Below, piece after piece: positions 1-9,530 of a stretch of DNA of 64,000 bases. This DNA is from Aradus depressus (taxonomy: Eukaryota > Arthropoda > Insecta > Hemiptera > Aradidae), in assembly GCA_963662175.1 (NCBI GenBank), contig OY759218.1:25442051-25506050 (forward strand), read 5' to 3'. Within the stretch, counting starts at the first letter, position 1; every line of letters starts with the position of its first letter. The notes below the pieces were generated by a model. It did not search any database and had not been told where the DNA came from. It was given only the letters and a program-made list of their open reading frames with translations. The position numbers and the translations under genes were made by a program.

Positions 1-957
1 ATTTTGGCATCCTTTGTGCAGGATATTTACGTCCCAAGTTTTTTTTAAAGTAAAATCGCGACGACCAAGACAACAGGAAAAATTAAGTAGCATGGGGAAG
101 AGTGCAAAACACAAATGTTAACTGGTTTATTTAAATATTATGAAAATGGAAAAATTAATGGAATTGCTACTAGAAAAAATGAATGAACAAAGTCGCATGT
201 TAAGAGAAATAGTTACTGACGGGGTCGCGTAATTAAGAATAAGATTATATTAAGAATAAGATAATAATTAAGAATACATTTTATAGACAGAGACAGACAA
301 ATCAGAAAAACAGACAAAAGAAAGTAAAAAGAATAAACGAAAACAGACAGAAAAAGTAAGGAAGAATATTTATAGGCAGACGGACGACAAAATGGAAGAC
401 CTAATTCGGCGGGGTATTCGAGAAAAATCTATTGTATTTTAGGCCTTGTGAAATTTCATGTTGGTCAAATTTTTAAGTAATGCAAATTTAATCGGAACCT
501 AATCAGGTCAAACAGACAGACAGACGGACAAATTAGAACTTTGACAAAGACATAACTACAATAAGACGTTAAATAATATGTTTGTACTTTTTTTATTATT
601 CATAATTATTAGATATTAAGATAAGTTTATTTCTATTTATATATGTATTTTTTTATTTATGTCTCCATTTCAAGGAAGGAAGGGATTAAGACATTTTCTT
701 TTCATTATAACGAGGAATAATCTAAATAATAAAAATGAATGGCTAATTTTGCTAAGCGCAAAACTCGAGAACGGCTGGACCAATTCGGCTAATTTTTTTT
801 CTTCAAATATTCGTTGAAGTCCGAGGAAGGTTCTTAGCTGTTAATTCTAGGGATGGCGATCTGAGATAGATTAATCGAAGAATCGATGTTTGGGGTCGTA
901 ATGGTCGATGTGAACAATGAATCGATCAAGTGAATCGATCTCAGACACCCTAAAATC
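1..957. other. AT-rich non-coding DNA
   Basis: No coding region or recognisable RNA gene is visible. About 280-555 is enriched in GACA/GACAGACA units interspersed with A-rich stretches, a degenerate microsatellite. Near 760-800 there is an 'acggctggaccaattcggct' string of the kind found in arthropod interspersed repeats. A similar string recurs near 14281, so this is probably a repeat remnant. Confidence 0.5.
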
Positions 958-1168
958 ATTTACTTACCGTTTCGTTTTATTCAGTTTTTAGTGCATGTTA
1001 TTTTCTTGGTTGTTTTTAAATCTTCGCTTCTGGCAAGTTCCTCGATTTATCTTTGGTTGTCATCTTTGTTATTTACTTACTGTTTCGTTTTATTCAGTTT
1101 TTAGTGCGTGTTATCAGTTTTTTTTCCGTGTTATTTTCTTGGTTGTTGTTAAATCTTCGCTTCTGGCA
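958..1168. repeat. Two-copy direct repeat (112-bp period) upstream of the LINE
   Basis: Copy 1 (about 958-1036) and copy 2 (about 1070-1168) share 'tttcgttttattcag', then 'tttttagtgc', and both finish with 'aaatcttcgcttctggca'. Copy 2 carries an extra insertion of about 20 bp. The pair lies about 400 bp before the LINE ORF1. It could be a duplicated 5' untranslated or promoter monomer of that LINE, but this is inference from position only. Confidence 0.6.
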
Positions 1169-1576
1169 TATACCTAAATAGTAGTTTCAGAAGCAATATT
1201 TAAAAATTGGCTGTGACCCTTTTGGACGGGAGGGGTGGAGGTGCATTAATGCTGAATGAATCTCACATGGAGCTTTCTTAAAGATGCTATATAGCCCTAA
1301 TTTTAATACGGTGGGTTTCCTTAGCATGTGTTGCCTAGGAGGTCCACCGTTGCACGGTAAATAATAGCTCTCACCAGCGTTCTTAAGCACAAAATACGTT
1401 GTTGTTGTTTTGATCTCGTGGAGTATACATCGGCTCTTGGAGATTAACAGCTTTACTGTGAGTCCGTTCCAACTTCTATTCAATTAATTTTAGTTTCGTT
1501 TTATTATTATTAGTTTTTTGTTTCTATTATAATTTTAGTTTATTCCTCATATAGGTAAGTGACTTTTTATTTTATT

Positions 1577-2104
1577 ATGAATGATCCTGGGGGGGGACCT
1601 GGGCCCCCCGGAAATAACGTTCCAATGGAAGAAAACCCTTCCCCCATCAACTGTGAGTCGAATGTAGGCATAGTGGATCATTCTACTATCCCCAATGAGA
1701 ATAAAGAGGTTAATATAACACTGGAAAAAGTTCGTGAAGTACATTTCTACAAGCCTTGGGACAAAGGTCCTTTCCAAGTTTATATTGAGAGTAAGCGGCA
1801 CGAAGTTAAAATTGGACGATGGCACCCAATGTCCATAGGCAAAATCATATTCAATAACCACCCTCTTATTAAAAATGATGTAGTTGAAATTTCTAAAGCC
1901 GCGTATAATAGAATTAAAATAATCCTCCTTAGTGGGTCGGGTGCAAATATGCTAATTGAGTCTGATTATTTCAAAAAAGAAAATATTGAGGTGTATATTC
2001 CCTCGTTTCTTATTAAACGACAAGGTATAATTAGGGATGTTGATATCTCTTTATCAGAGGCCGAAATTGATGAGTCATTACACCATAATCTAGGTCAAGG
2101 ATGA
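1577..2104 (+). pseudogene. LINE ORF1, N-terminal part
   Basis: This is the first 175 codons of a Jockey/R1-like ORF1 protein, the RNA-binding protein that packages the element's RNA. I chose ATG 1577 rather than the in-frame GTG at 1559. After a Pro/Gly-rich start it reads KGPFQVYIES, HPMSIGKIIF and then KRQGIIRDVDISLSEAEID, the usual layout before the zinc knuckles in this family. The TGA at 2102-2104 is created by the nested insertion and is not an original stop. The same frame resumes at 3041 after one copy of the 9-bp duplication is discounted. Confidence 0.8.
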
Positions 2105-3039
2105 ACCCTCTACTTCCTCAAACGTCTTCGTCACCTCCTCCCCACTAAAACCCGTCAGCTGTTGGTATCCTCCCTTGTTTTCCCCTTTTTTGATTATGCT
2201 TGTCTCGCATATGGAGGACTGTCTGGTGAGCTCGACATGAAACTAAAGCGAGTCATGAATTCCTTTCTAAGATTCATCTTCGGGCTCCCCAGACACTCCT
2301 CTATGACCAGTTCCTATACCGACCTAAAATGGCTCTTCCCATCCTCTCGTCGACAATATTTCCTTCCAACCTCTATCAAACCATATCTTCCCAAAAGCCC
2401 TCCCATCTTCCAAATGCTCCAATTTAAATCCCATATCCACCAGAAAGTCACTAGATCCCGTCCCTCTGATCTTTATCTCCCTTCCCACAGGACAACAACC
2501 TACCACAACTCCTTCCTTATCCAGCTAACTCCCTCTGGAACTCTCTCCCTCTCCAGATTCGCCATACTCCTACTCTTCTTTCATTTAAGTCTCTACTTTT
2601 CCATTATCTACTAACTCAGCAAACCTCTGATTCCTAAGGCTGGCTCCTATGAGATAGTTCTCGTCTTCCTATACGTCTCTCACTCCACTGGACAGATTGT
2701 CACTCTCCAGTTTCATCTGTCCAGTTTTTTGCGATTAAATTCCTATATAACTCACTATTGTTATTATGTTTTACATTATTATTCATACCTTGTTTTCTTA
2801 TTTTTATTTTATTTATTTATTTTATTATTTTTTTTTTTTCATTAATTTTCACCAGTTTATTTTATTGTTTTATTCATTACCTCTCTTAAACATTTTATAT
2901 TTATTACTAGAGACCTCTTTTCTTTTATTTTTATTCTGTCTCAATGGGTCGATACTTGTAATCTTTTGTCTATTTCTTATGTTATTATTCTTAGGGGACG
3001 AAAGTCCCAGAATAAAGATTATTTTTCATTTCATTCATT
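2104..3039 (+). mobile_element. Nested 5'-truncated LINE 3' fragment with 9-bp target duplication
   Basis: Bases tcaaggatg occur at 2095-2103 and again at 3040-3048, so the 936 bp between them is an insertion with a 9-bp target-site duplication. The 5' part encodes the end of a CR1/L2/Jockey-like reverse transcriptase: FFDYACLAYGG, KLKRVMNSFLRFIFGLPRH and TDLKWL. With a frameshift near 2360 it continues to NSLWNSLPLQIR and SFKSLL near 2530-2600. An AATAAA lies near 3010, followed by a T/A-rich tail. It is truncated at its 5' end, as expected from incomplete reverse transcription. Confidence 0.88.
2105..2614 (+). pseudogene. Reverse transcriptase C-terminus of the nested LINE
   Basis: The reading frame from 2105 gives TLYFLKRLRHLLPTKTRQLL and then LVSSLVFPFFDYACLAYGG. 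This matches the thumb and connection region after the catalytic RT palm in CR1/L2/Jockey LINEs, where 'LP...R..L..SL..P.FDY' is characteristic. The palm with its YxDD motif is absent. Similarity continues after a frameshift near 2360, so a continuous-looking ORF at 2162-2614 is only partly the ancestral frame. Confidence 0.7.
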
Positions 3040-3875
3040 TCAAGGATGTAACCTCATTTCGGTTAAGCGATTCAGTAGAAAAGTTAAGGAAAGTAACGGA
3101 ATGATAGAAAGACCAACCTCAACAATTTTGTTGACATTCCGAGGTCAGCTAATGCCGGACTACGTGTATATTCATTTTGTACGGAGACCTGTTGAACCTT
3201 AAGTTCAACGTGTCGTCGTGTGTTACAAATGTCTGCGTTTTAATCATGTCAGTGCTCAATGCAAAGGTACTGCCAGATGCAGTTTATGCTCTGGCCAACA
3301 TGAAAAAAAAGATTGCCCCAATCCCACTGTTTTTAAATGTGTGCATTGTGAGCAAAATCATTCGTCTCTCGACTTCAATAAATGCCCCGAATTTGAAAAA
3401 AAAAAAAAAATTAAAACTTTTATGGCTAACGAAAATATTCCTTACAGTGAAGCTAGAGAATTAGTTGAACGCAGAAATTTCTCAAATGTTTTGGCTAAGC
3501 CTTCTCTTAAATCTCAGACTGACTTTCCGACTATGCCCTCGCCGGTTATAAACATTCCTGTTACAGAATCCTACTTTAAAACTAGTGTTAAAAGACCTAG
3601 ACTCTTTTCCCCTCCAAGACCAAGTCAGTCAGACTAGTAAAGAATTATATACGGTTCCTACCCCAAGGAATTGGGAAGGGGGGCTTATTAAAAACCTTTC
3701 TCATACGGATTCATATAACAGTGAAGATAAAATAAGTCTCAGTTTAGAGGAAATTTGTGACACCTTTTTAAATATAATAAATTCTTGGACAAATAAAGAT
3801 AAATTAGATATTTCTGATCATACTACTCTGAAGGAAGTCTTAAAAAATAAAGTTAAAGAATTAATTAAAAAATAA
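3040..3875 (+). pseudogene. LINE ORF1, C-terminal part with three zinc knuckles
   Basis: This is the continuation of the ORF1 that begins at 1577. It reads STILLTFRGQLMPDYVYI, then a TAA stop at 3200-3202, then three CCHC-type knuckles: CYKCLRFNHVSAQC (CX2CX4HX4C), CSLCSGQHEKKDC (CX2CX3HX4C) and a third starting CVHC at about 3337. Such a triple array is the hallmark of R1/Jockey ORF1 proteins and binds nucleic acid. The knuckle frame stops at 3637. A shift to the next frame near 3600-3635 continues an acidic, Lys-rich tail that ends at the TAA at 3873-3875. Confidence 0.85.
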
Positions 3876-4966
3876 TGCTTCAAAATTTAAATATCGTTCA
3901 ATGGAATGCCCGTTCGGCCGTTTCAAATAAAGGATCTTTAGAACAATTTATGTCAAGTAATAATATTAATTTGGCTGCACTATCTGAAACTTGGTTTTCC
4001 CCACATAAATACTATAACTTTCGAAACTTTAACATTTTAAGATACGACAGAGTTGATGGGAGGGCGGGCGTTGCTCTCTTAATTAAGGACAACATCTCTT
4101 TTCGAGAAATTAAAAATATCTACAAGTTGCATGGGGTATTTTGTGTTGTGGCCTCGATTACCTCTCAATATAATAGATGCTTGAATGTGGTTTCACTGTA
4201 TAATAGCCCTACAAATAATATATCTAAATTGCAGTGGTCCCGATTTTTCAAATCCCTTCCTTCTCCTGTTATAGTTTTAGGGGACTTTAACTGTCACCAT
4301 TTATGTTTCGGCAGCAGTGTTACTGACACTAAGGGTAAGTACCTCGTCGAAGCTGTCAAGGAAACTGACTTACTATATTTAAACGACGGCTCCCCCACCC
4401 TTATCAACAATATTAATCAAACTAACCTTTCTGCTATAGACATTTCCTTCTGTTCCCAAGAAATACTCCACATGTTCGACTGGAGTGTGACCGATGACCC
4501 GTTAGGCTCCAACCACTTACCTATCGTAGTGTCTTCCCAGTTTTCTCTCTCAGATACTCCTAAAATTCCGTCCCGGGTTTGGAACGTCTCTCGGGCTGAT
4601 TGGGACAAGTTCCAACTCTCCCTCTCGTCTTCCTTTTCATCTCAAGACGCCGTTAATATGTCCTACTACACTTTTTTGCATAATCTGAATCAGGCCTGCC
4701 TAACCTCCATTCCTAAATATAAATCTTGCAATAATAAAAAGTTTTCCAATTCTTGGTGGACAGTGGACTGCGAAAGGGCAATAAATGATAGAAAATCAGC
4801 TTACATCACTTATAAGACTAGCCCTTCTCTTGATAATTTAATACGGTTCAAAAAATTCTCTGCTGTCGCAAAACATATTATTAGGACAGCAAAATTCAAT
4901 TCCTGGGTAGCTTTTTGTAATAACTTGTCATCTAATTCTCTATGTTCTATGAACTCTGAACTCTAG
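3875..4966 (+). pseudogene. LINE ORF2, endonuclease domain only
   Basis: The ORF starts at the ATG that overlaps the ORF1 stop (TAATG, 3873-3877). Residues about 1-220 form the apurinic/apyrimidinic-like endonuclease that nicks target DNA. Visible motifs are VQWNARS, LSETW (catalytic Glu), YDR, GVALLI, VIVLGDFNCHH (catalytic Asp/Asn), AIDISF and GSNHLPIVV. The last is normally SDH, so the catalytic Asp appears changed to Asn. A linker follows to about residue 360. No reverse transcriptase is present; a complete ORF2 would be roughly three times longer. The final few codons probably belong to the neighbouring mariner. Confidence 0.85.
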
Positions 4967-5424
4967 TGCGAACAGTGAGAAAGAATGTGCGCGAAATTGT
5001 CACAGCGTTACCCAGCTTTGGTTAACCGTTAAGTAATTCTGTTCCAGCAAGATAAAGCTCGGCCACACAATTCCCGTCGGACCAAAGAAAAGTTACAAGA
5101 GCTTCATGGGATAGAACCTCTGCCACGCCCACCATATAGTCCAGACCTCGCTCTGTCATATTATTACTTGTTTCGATCCATGGTTCACTTTCTTCAAGGG
5201 AAAAAGTGTAATGACTTTGCAGAAGTCGAAATTGCGGTGCAAGAGTTTTCCGGCAGCCATCCAAAGGAATGGTACCAGTGTGGGATAGAGCAACTGGCTG
5301 AAATAAGGCTAATGACAGTGGATCACAATGGGTTATATTTTGAATATTAATCTTATTTTATAATAACGAAATGATAATATTAATTTTTTGTTGAAAAACG
5401 GTCATTTTTTTTTATACACCCCAC
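4963..5424 (+). mobile_element. mariner transposon, 3' part
   Basis: It holds the C-terminal third of a mariner transposase and then, after the stop, a likely terminal inverted repeat end 'tttatacaccccac' at 5411-5424, next to a TA. The left half of the element is absent, so it joins directly to LINE ORF2 at about 4960. A second copy of the terminal repeat was not found. Confidence 0.75.
4965..5350 (+). pseudogene. mariner transposase, C-terminal fragment
   Basis: The frame reads CEQ, a stop, KLSQRYPALVNR, a stop, VILFQQDKARPH, RRTKEKLQEL, PRPPYSPDLALSYYYLFRS and on to a natural-looking end GLYFEY at 5350. 'QQDKARPH' corresponds to the second catalytic Asp motif (usually HDNARPH) and 'YSPDLA.S(D)YYLF' to the third catalytic Asp region of mariner (DD34D). 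The third Asp position reads Y in 'LALSYYY', so it is mutated. In-frame stops at about 4976 and 5032 and the missing N-terminal half make it inactive. Confidence 0.85.
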
Positions 5425-6344
5425 TATAATATGCATAAAAAAACTCATTTTGGCAAAAAAATGGAGTTAACCACTTCTGCTTCTCAACCGACGATATATA
5501 GGTCAGTAACTATGAGGTCAAGGTTGTAGGATAGGGGATTTCAGTCAATTTCGTTTTAAATATTTTTTTTATAATTTATGAATTTAGTTTTGAATATTAT
5601 TTTATTAAAGAAGTACGTAAGTATAATTTTTCTTAAGAAGTAAAAGGAAGTATCAAATCCCAATGTCAACGAAGTAAAAGGGATGCAAGATCTATAAATA
5701 TTGTAAGTCGACGATTTTAAGGGAAGGATATTAGCATTCGATTTAGATGAATAGATAGATGTGTAGGAACCATGAGAGACATTAGGAGTCTAGTAAGGAG
5801 ATATAGAGGAAAATAAGTTTTGAAAGGAAATCGACGTTATTGTTTTAAAGAGTTGTAGTAGATATCTCGCCAAAGAAGGGGGAATCATCAGCCGCCATAT
5901 AATATTTTGGGTTAGCCTAGCCTTGATGAGTAGGGGGAACCTATATGAGAAGTTTTAAGAAGGAAGTTAGGGAATTAGTTTAGGAAGTAAGTAGTTCTCT
6001 ATTTATTATCTCTTGTCGGAAGTCGCTAAAGAAACCTAAAGGATTAAGAAACGAAGAATACGTAAGATTTGGAATAAGAGAATAGGAGAATGAGAATAAT
6101 TTGAGAACCCAAGGATAATTTTGGTCGAAAAAGTTTTTGATGTTTTTAGAATACAATAAGAGTTGGAGAATTGGTTCAGAGTATGTACTCTGAATATAAT
6201 TTTGATTTTGTTCATTTTCTTGTTATTCGATACGATTCCATCACAATTCTATTGTATGACTGTTCGAGCGAATTCGTCAGAACATAAATCCATTGTAAGT
6301 TTAGCCTTAAATAGTTTACGTTTTACTTTTTAACGTTTACTTAC
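5425..6344. other. Non-coding, downstream intron of the HIPK exon
   Basis: No ORF, RNA gene or known repeat is recognised here. In the minus-strand gene model it is intron, starting at the donor of the exon at 6345-6656. It is AT-rich with purine-rich runs (GGAGAATGAGAA-like) around 5750-6130. Confidence 0.5.
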
Positions 6345-6656
6345 CTTCTGTCCACACCGTTGATAAGTATCTAACAGTTTGATAGTTGAAGCATGGATGA
6401 AGTTGTGGGAAAGATGAGAGTGGCTGTTGGGGTGGCTGTGGCTATGGGGGTGGCTTTGAGAAGGAAGCAGATTGGGGACGGGGCTCTTGGTCCCATTCTG
6501 ATGAAGGTTCCTAACAACTCGTGGATGATGGGATGGATAGTGTTGAACTGGCTCCTGTAGAGCATAACCAGGCTCACTCAAATCGAGTTTTCGTTTTTTT
6601 TGTAAAGTTCCTGAGAGACTGTCAACACCTGTTTGGGATTGGTAGAACATGTCACC
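6345..6656 (-). CDS. hipk: Homeodomain-interacting protein kinase (HIPK), N-terminal coding exon
   Basis: On the minus strand the segment is bounded by an acceptor (ttggtttcag, exon starts 6656) and a perfect donor (AAG|GTAAGT, exon ends 6345). It is 312 bp, phase 0 at both ends. A likely start ATG is at 6650-6648 with G at -3, giving 102 residues. Visible are a basic QKKRKLDLSEP stretch at about residues 17-27, a His/Ser-rich run and, at the end, STIKLLDTYQRCGQK. HIPK1-3 share an LLDTYQKCG motif in the N-terminal region ahead of the kinase domain, and a KKLKIEPS-like basic patch near the start. HIPKs are nuclear serine/threonine kinases that phosphorylate transcription factors and act in Wnt, p53 and Hippo signalling. 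The kinase exons are not in this window, and the upstream 5' exon was not identified. Confidence 0.8.
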
Positions 6657-6825
6657 CTGAAACCAACAAAGAAAAATACAAATATAGCTAATAACTAAGA
6701 TGGGAAACAGGAAACATTTGAAGGGCTTAGTTTCAAAACTGGCTAAGTCCACTTTTGTAAATTTTGAGAAAACAACAAATAACTTTCCAGGTGCATGAAT
6801 ATTCAAAAAAATAGAAAACAGTATA
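6657..6825. other. Intron between HIPK acceptor and a Tigger insertion
   Basis: This is a short intronic stretch, AT-rich. It contains 'aaaactggctaagtccac' (about 6735-6752), related in reverse orientation to the GGACTTAGCCGG minisatellite at 7750-7860 on the other side of the Tigger insertion. Confidence 0.45.
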
Positions 6826-7656
6826 CAGTAAAAATCGTTTAAAAGAACACCGGTTGTAAAAAACATATCGATAACGCTAATGGCCATAGTAGCCGATGCG
6901 TTAGAAAAAAAAAAAAAAAAAAAACATCGATTATAAGAACGATATTTCTAGTTCCCGGTCAGCTTTAATGCAACTTAATGTAAAAAATATCTGGTTATAA
7001 GAACATATCGCTTTAAGTGACCTAAAGTTAATGGATTTCTAAGAAAACAAACCTTTTATAAGAACTTCATGAGAAAACCAATCCCTCGAAAGAGGAGTTC
7101 AGACATAAAATAATCTACGAAAATAGTAATCAATTATTTACATGGAATGTTTCCGTCGTTGTTTACATTATTTTCTGACTATACATTCTCTCTCAGTTAT
7201 CTGCAGTTGTTCAAACAGGTCTTACGGTGGAGAAAAAACTCCATATAATGAACTAAAGGTGAGTCATGCAACCATTTCAAACATTTTTAAGAACCGTCAA
7301 AAATTAAAAGAAGAATTCGAAAACGATCGTACCAGCAGGAAAAAAATTCGTACAAGTTCTCATGGTGATGTCGAAAAAGCTCTGTTGCAGTGGTTCAAGG
7401 TTCAAAGGAGTGCAAACATTCCGATAAATGGACCAATTTTGCAAACAAAAGCAAATGATTTTGGAAAACTGTTGTTACTAAATGCGGTTGCTAATTTCAA
7501 CCCATTAAAAGTATTTCCAGAGGAAAGAGGCTTCAACTTTCAAAAAAAGGATCGATAATTAAACAGAAAAAAATTGATTACCAGATATAGCAACTATCGG
7601 GTTTAAGAACCAAGTTCAGACGGTCCCTTGGATGTTCTTATAAACGATTTTTACTG
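6826..7656 (+). mobile_element. Short Tigger/pogo DNA transposon with both ends
   Basis: The left end CAGTAAAAATCGTTTA (from 6826) is matched in inverted orientation by the right end TAAACGATTTTTACTG (to 7656). Each is flanked by TA (6824-6825 and 7657-7658), the target duplication used by Tc1/mariner/pogo elements. The 831-bp copy carries only the DNA-binding part of a transposase, so it is internally deleted and non-autonomous. It contains repeated 'tataagaac' motifs near its left end. It sits in the intron about 170 bp from the HIPK acceptor. Confidence 0.82.
7237..7557 (+). pseudogene. Tigger/pogo transposase, CENP-B-type DNA-binding region
   Basis: The frame reads KVSHATISNIFKNRQKLKEE, then HGDVEKALLQWFKVQRSAN and IPINGPILQTKANDFGKLL. 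This is the helix-turn-helix plus CENPB domain that binds transposon ends in Tigger, jerky and pogo transposases (pattern 'D..L..WF...R..N.P..GP.L..KA'). The catalytic DDE domain is absent. The same domain recurs, on the other strand, in the larger element at 39014-42144. Confidence 0.82.
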
Positions 7657-7734
7657 TATTTGGCGTATTGCTGATGGAAACAACTTTTAATTTCTGTAGT
7701 CCGGCTACTTTTTGTAAGTGAATACACCCAGAAA

Positions 7735-7865
7735 ACGAAAAAAAATGTTTGGACTTAGCCGGTTTTGGATCTAAGCAAGTTGACTTAGCCGGTTTTGAAA
7801 ATAAACAACTTGGACTTAGCACTTTCCAGAATAAATAAATGGACTTAGCCGGGTTTGAAAATAAA
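7735..7865. repeat. Minisatellite, GGACTTAGCCGGTTTTG units
   Basis: Units start near 7751, 7782, 7812 and 7841. Each contains GACTTAGC, mostly followed by CGGTTTTGAAAATAAA with variation. The spacing is about 30 bp. It lies in the HIPK upstream intron. Confidence 0.65.
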
Positions 7866-9056
7866 ATACAAGTTTATTCAATTTTGTAGAAAAAAAAAAT
7901 ATTTATTTCGATTTCTTCGGAATGTTCGAATTTATATGATTGTTTTTCTTCTTTAAAAAAAAAAGTATAATGAAAACAATAATTGTCTACTTTGAATTAC
8001 AATTATACATTCCAAAAAACCAAAATGAAATTAGGAATTGAGTATTGAAAGAAATCTATTAATAAAAATTAGAAAACTTCCAACATAAAATGTCCCTCAT
8101 CTGTTTGAAACATATGTTCAACCATAAAAAAGAATTTGGGAGAAAGTAAAAAAAAAAATTAACCTGAACTGACAAAAAAAGTAATATTGTTTAAATCTAA
8201 ATGTTGATAAATTACGTTTGTGCAAATACATAGAACAAAAAAATTTTTTGAAACTTATAAAATTCTACAAAAAATTATGCATGAAGACTTTTCACAATAT
8301 ATTAATAGTAAATAATAAATTTCTTACCTATCTCTCTCCGATTTGTAACTCCTGAGGATAAATTTCATAATGAAAACATTTATCCAATAATTAATTTAAC
8401 TGTTACACAACCACCATCTTGGGATAGTCAACTTCCAAAAATGTACACTGAACAGGCAAATATCGAAATGAAACAGTAACTTCAAAGTAACTCGGACAAA
8501 TATATTGTTAAAATTATTAAACAATTTGTTACATAGTGATTAATTTTATGATATTAGAAATATGGTCAAACCCGACACAACATACCACAATGCGAACACT
8601 TTGAAGAACCATAACCATCTAAGGTATTCTTATGAACATCGATAAAAATTTAGATCGAAATCATTTTTAGATAAAATAGATTGCATTTTAACTAAAAATA
8701 AAATAAACTCTAGGAGATAAAACCTTATAAAAGGAGAAAACAATCGAAATTCATTAGAAAAATAACAATTTTGTCAATAGTTTAAAAATAAAGAATTTTA
8801 GTGATTATTTAGAATTACTGTTTTAAGAATAAATTCTTGAATAATTGTCTATATGACTTGAAAAGAGATATGTGAAAAACGTCACAAATCCAATATAGGG
8901 AAAGAAAATGTCTACAGACGTTAATAATAACTATATAGGTTACGGGGAGAAGGGGGGTGGGGGGGGGATGCACTACAGGGATAATATCTCTTTTTATCAT
9001 CGATACAACGATTTTTTCATTTTTTTATCTTCAAAATTATTGCATTATATATAAAC
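7866..9056. other. AT-rich non-coding DNA
   Basis: There is no supported gene. The stretch is strongly AT-rich with many A-runs. A short G-run (about 8953-8967) lies close to the repeat that begins at 9057. Confidence 0.5.
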
Positions 9057-9420
9057 TAGCAGTAATACCCGGCGTTGCCCGGAGAATTAGACTTTTCTCT
9101 TAAATATCTCTCATTCGATCCTATTCAATTCTTCGACCCACAAACGTCGACCCACCATATTTTTCTATTTGGCCTTTAAGAAGACTACATTTGAAATTCC
9201 ATGACTATCCGACCATCCGTTGAATAGCTGGCACTATATTTATACTTAGGCCCCCACAAAACTCCCTCCCATTCAAAATTTAGGGACGCTACACAGCCTA
9301 TTTCTCTATTTGCCCTTCAGGAATACATCTCAACAGCACTAAAGAAAAAAGAAAAACAGAAGAAAAAAGTGGGGTTTACTATCTAAAATGTAGTTTTTGT
9401 AATTTTGTTTATGTAAGTGT
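9057..9420 (+). repeat. CTAGCAG/GCCCGG interspersed repeat, end plus internal part
   Basis: It begins with ACTAGCAGTAATACCC then GGCGTTGCCCGG. The same end occurs at 34851, in reverse at 14190-14217, and degenerately at 22449. The internal piece 'gaaattccatgactatccgacc' (9194-9215) matches 23043-23064. Near 9388-9415 the frame KCSFCNFVYV resembles the start of the GIY-YIG region seen at 15845-15970, so a Penelope-like scrap may be joined here. The family itself is not identified. Confidence 0.6.
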
Positions 9421-9530
9421 AGATCCGCTGAAACGTCCTCAAGCTAGGTTCGCTTAGTCTGTGAGGCGTAGCTGACGGGTTCAAAGGAGACACGGAGGAA
9501 TTATAAAAGGAACCCCATTCTTGGAATAAA

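Larger units (their letters stand above)
1577..4960 (+). mobile_element. Jockey/R1-type non-LTR retrotransposon, decayed, RT lost
   Basis: The remnant has two ORFs in the order typical of Jockey and R1-group LINEs: a nucleic-acid-binding ORF1 with three CCHC knuckles, then an ORF2 that starts with an apurinic-type endonuclease. The reverse transcriptase is missing because the sequence switches to a mariner transposase near 4960. ORF1 is broken by a nested LINE (2104-3039), one stop codon (3200-3202) and one frameshift near 3600-3635. The 5' end was not located; 1180-1576 may be its untranslated leader. Confidence 0.85.

Noticed and set aside
6371..6577. Second minus-strand ORF within the HIPK exon
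   Set aside because: It is another frame of the same exon; the frame ending in LLDTYQRCG carries the conserved motif and matches the splice phases.
6657..6887. Upstream extension of the HIPK reading frame (hydrophobic N-terminus)
   Set aside because: It crosses a good acceptor site and enters the Tigger terminus, so it is intron, not a signal peptide or membrane segment.
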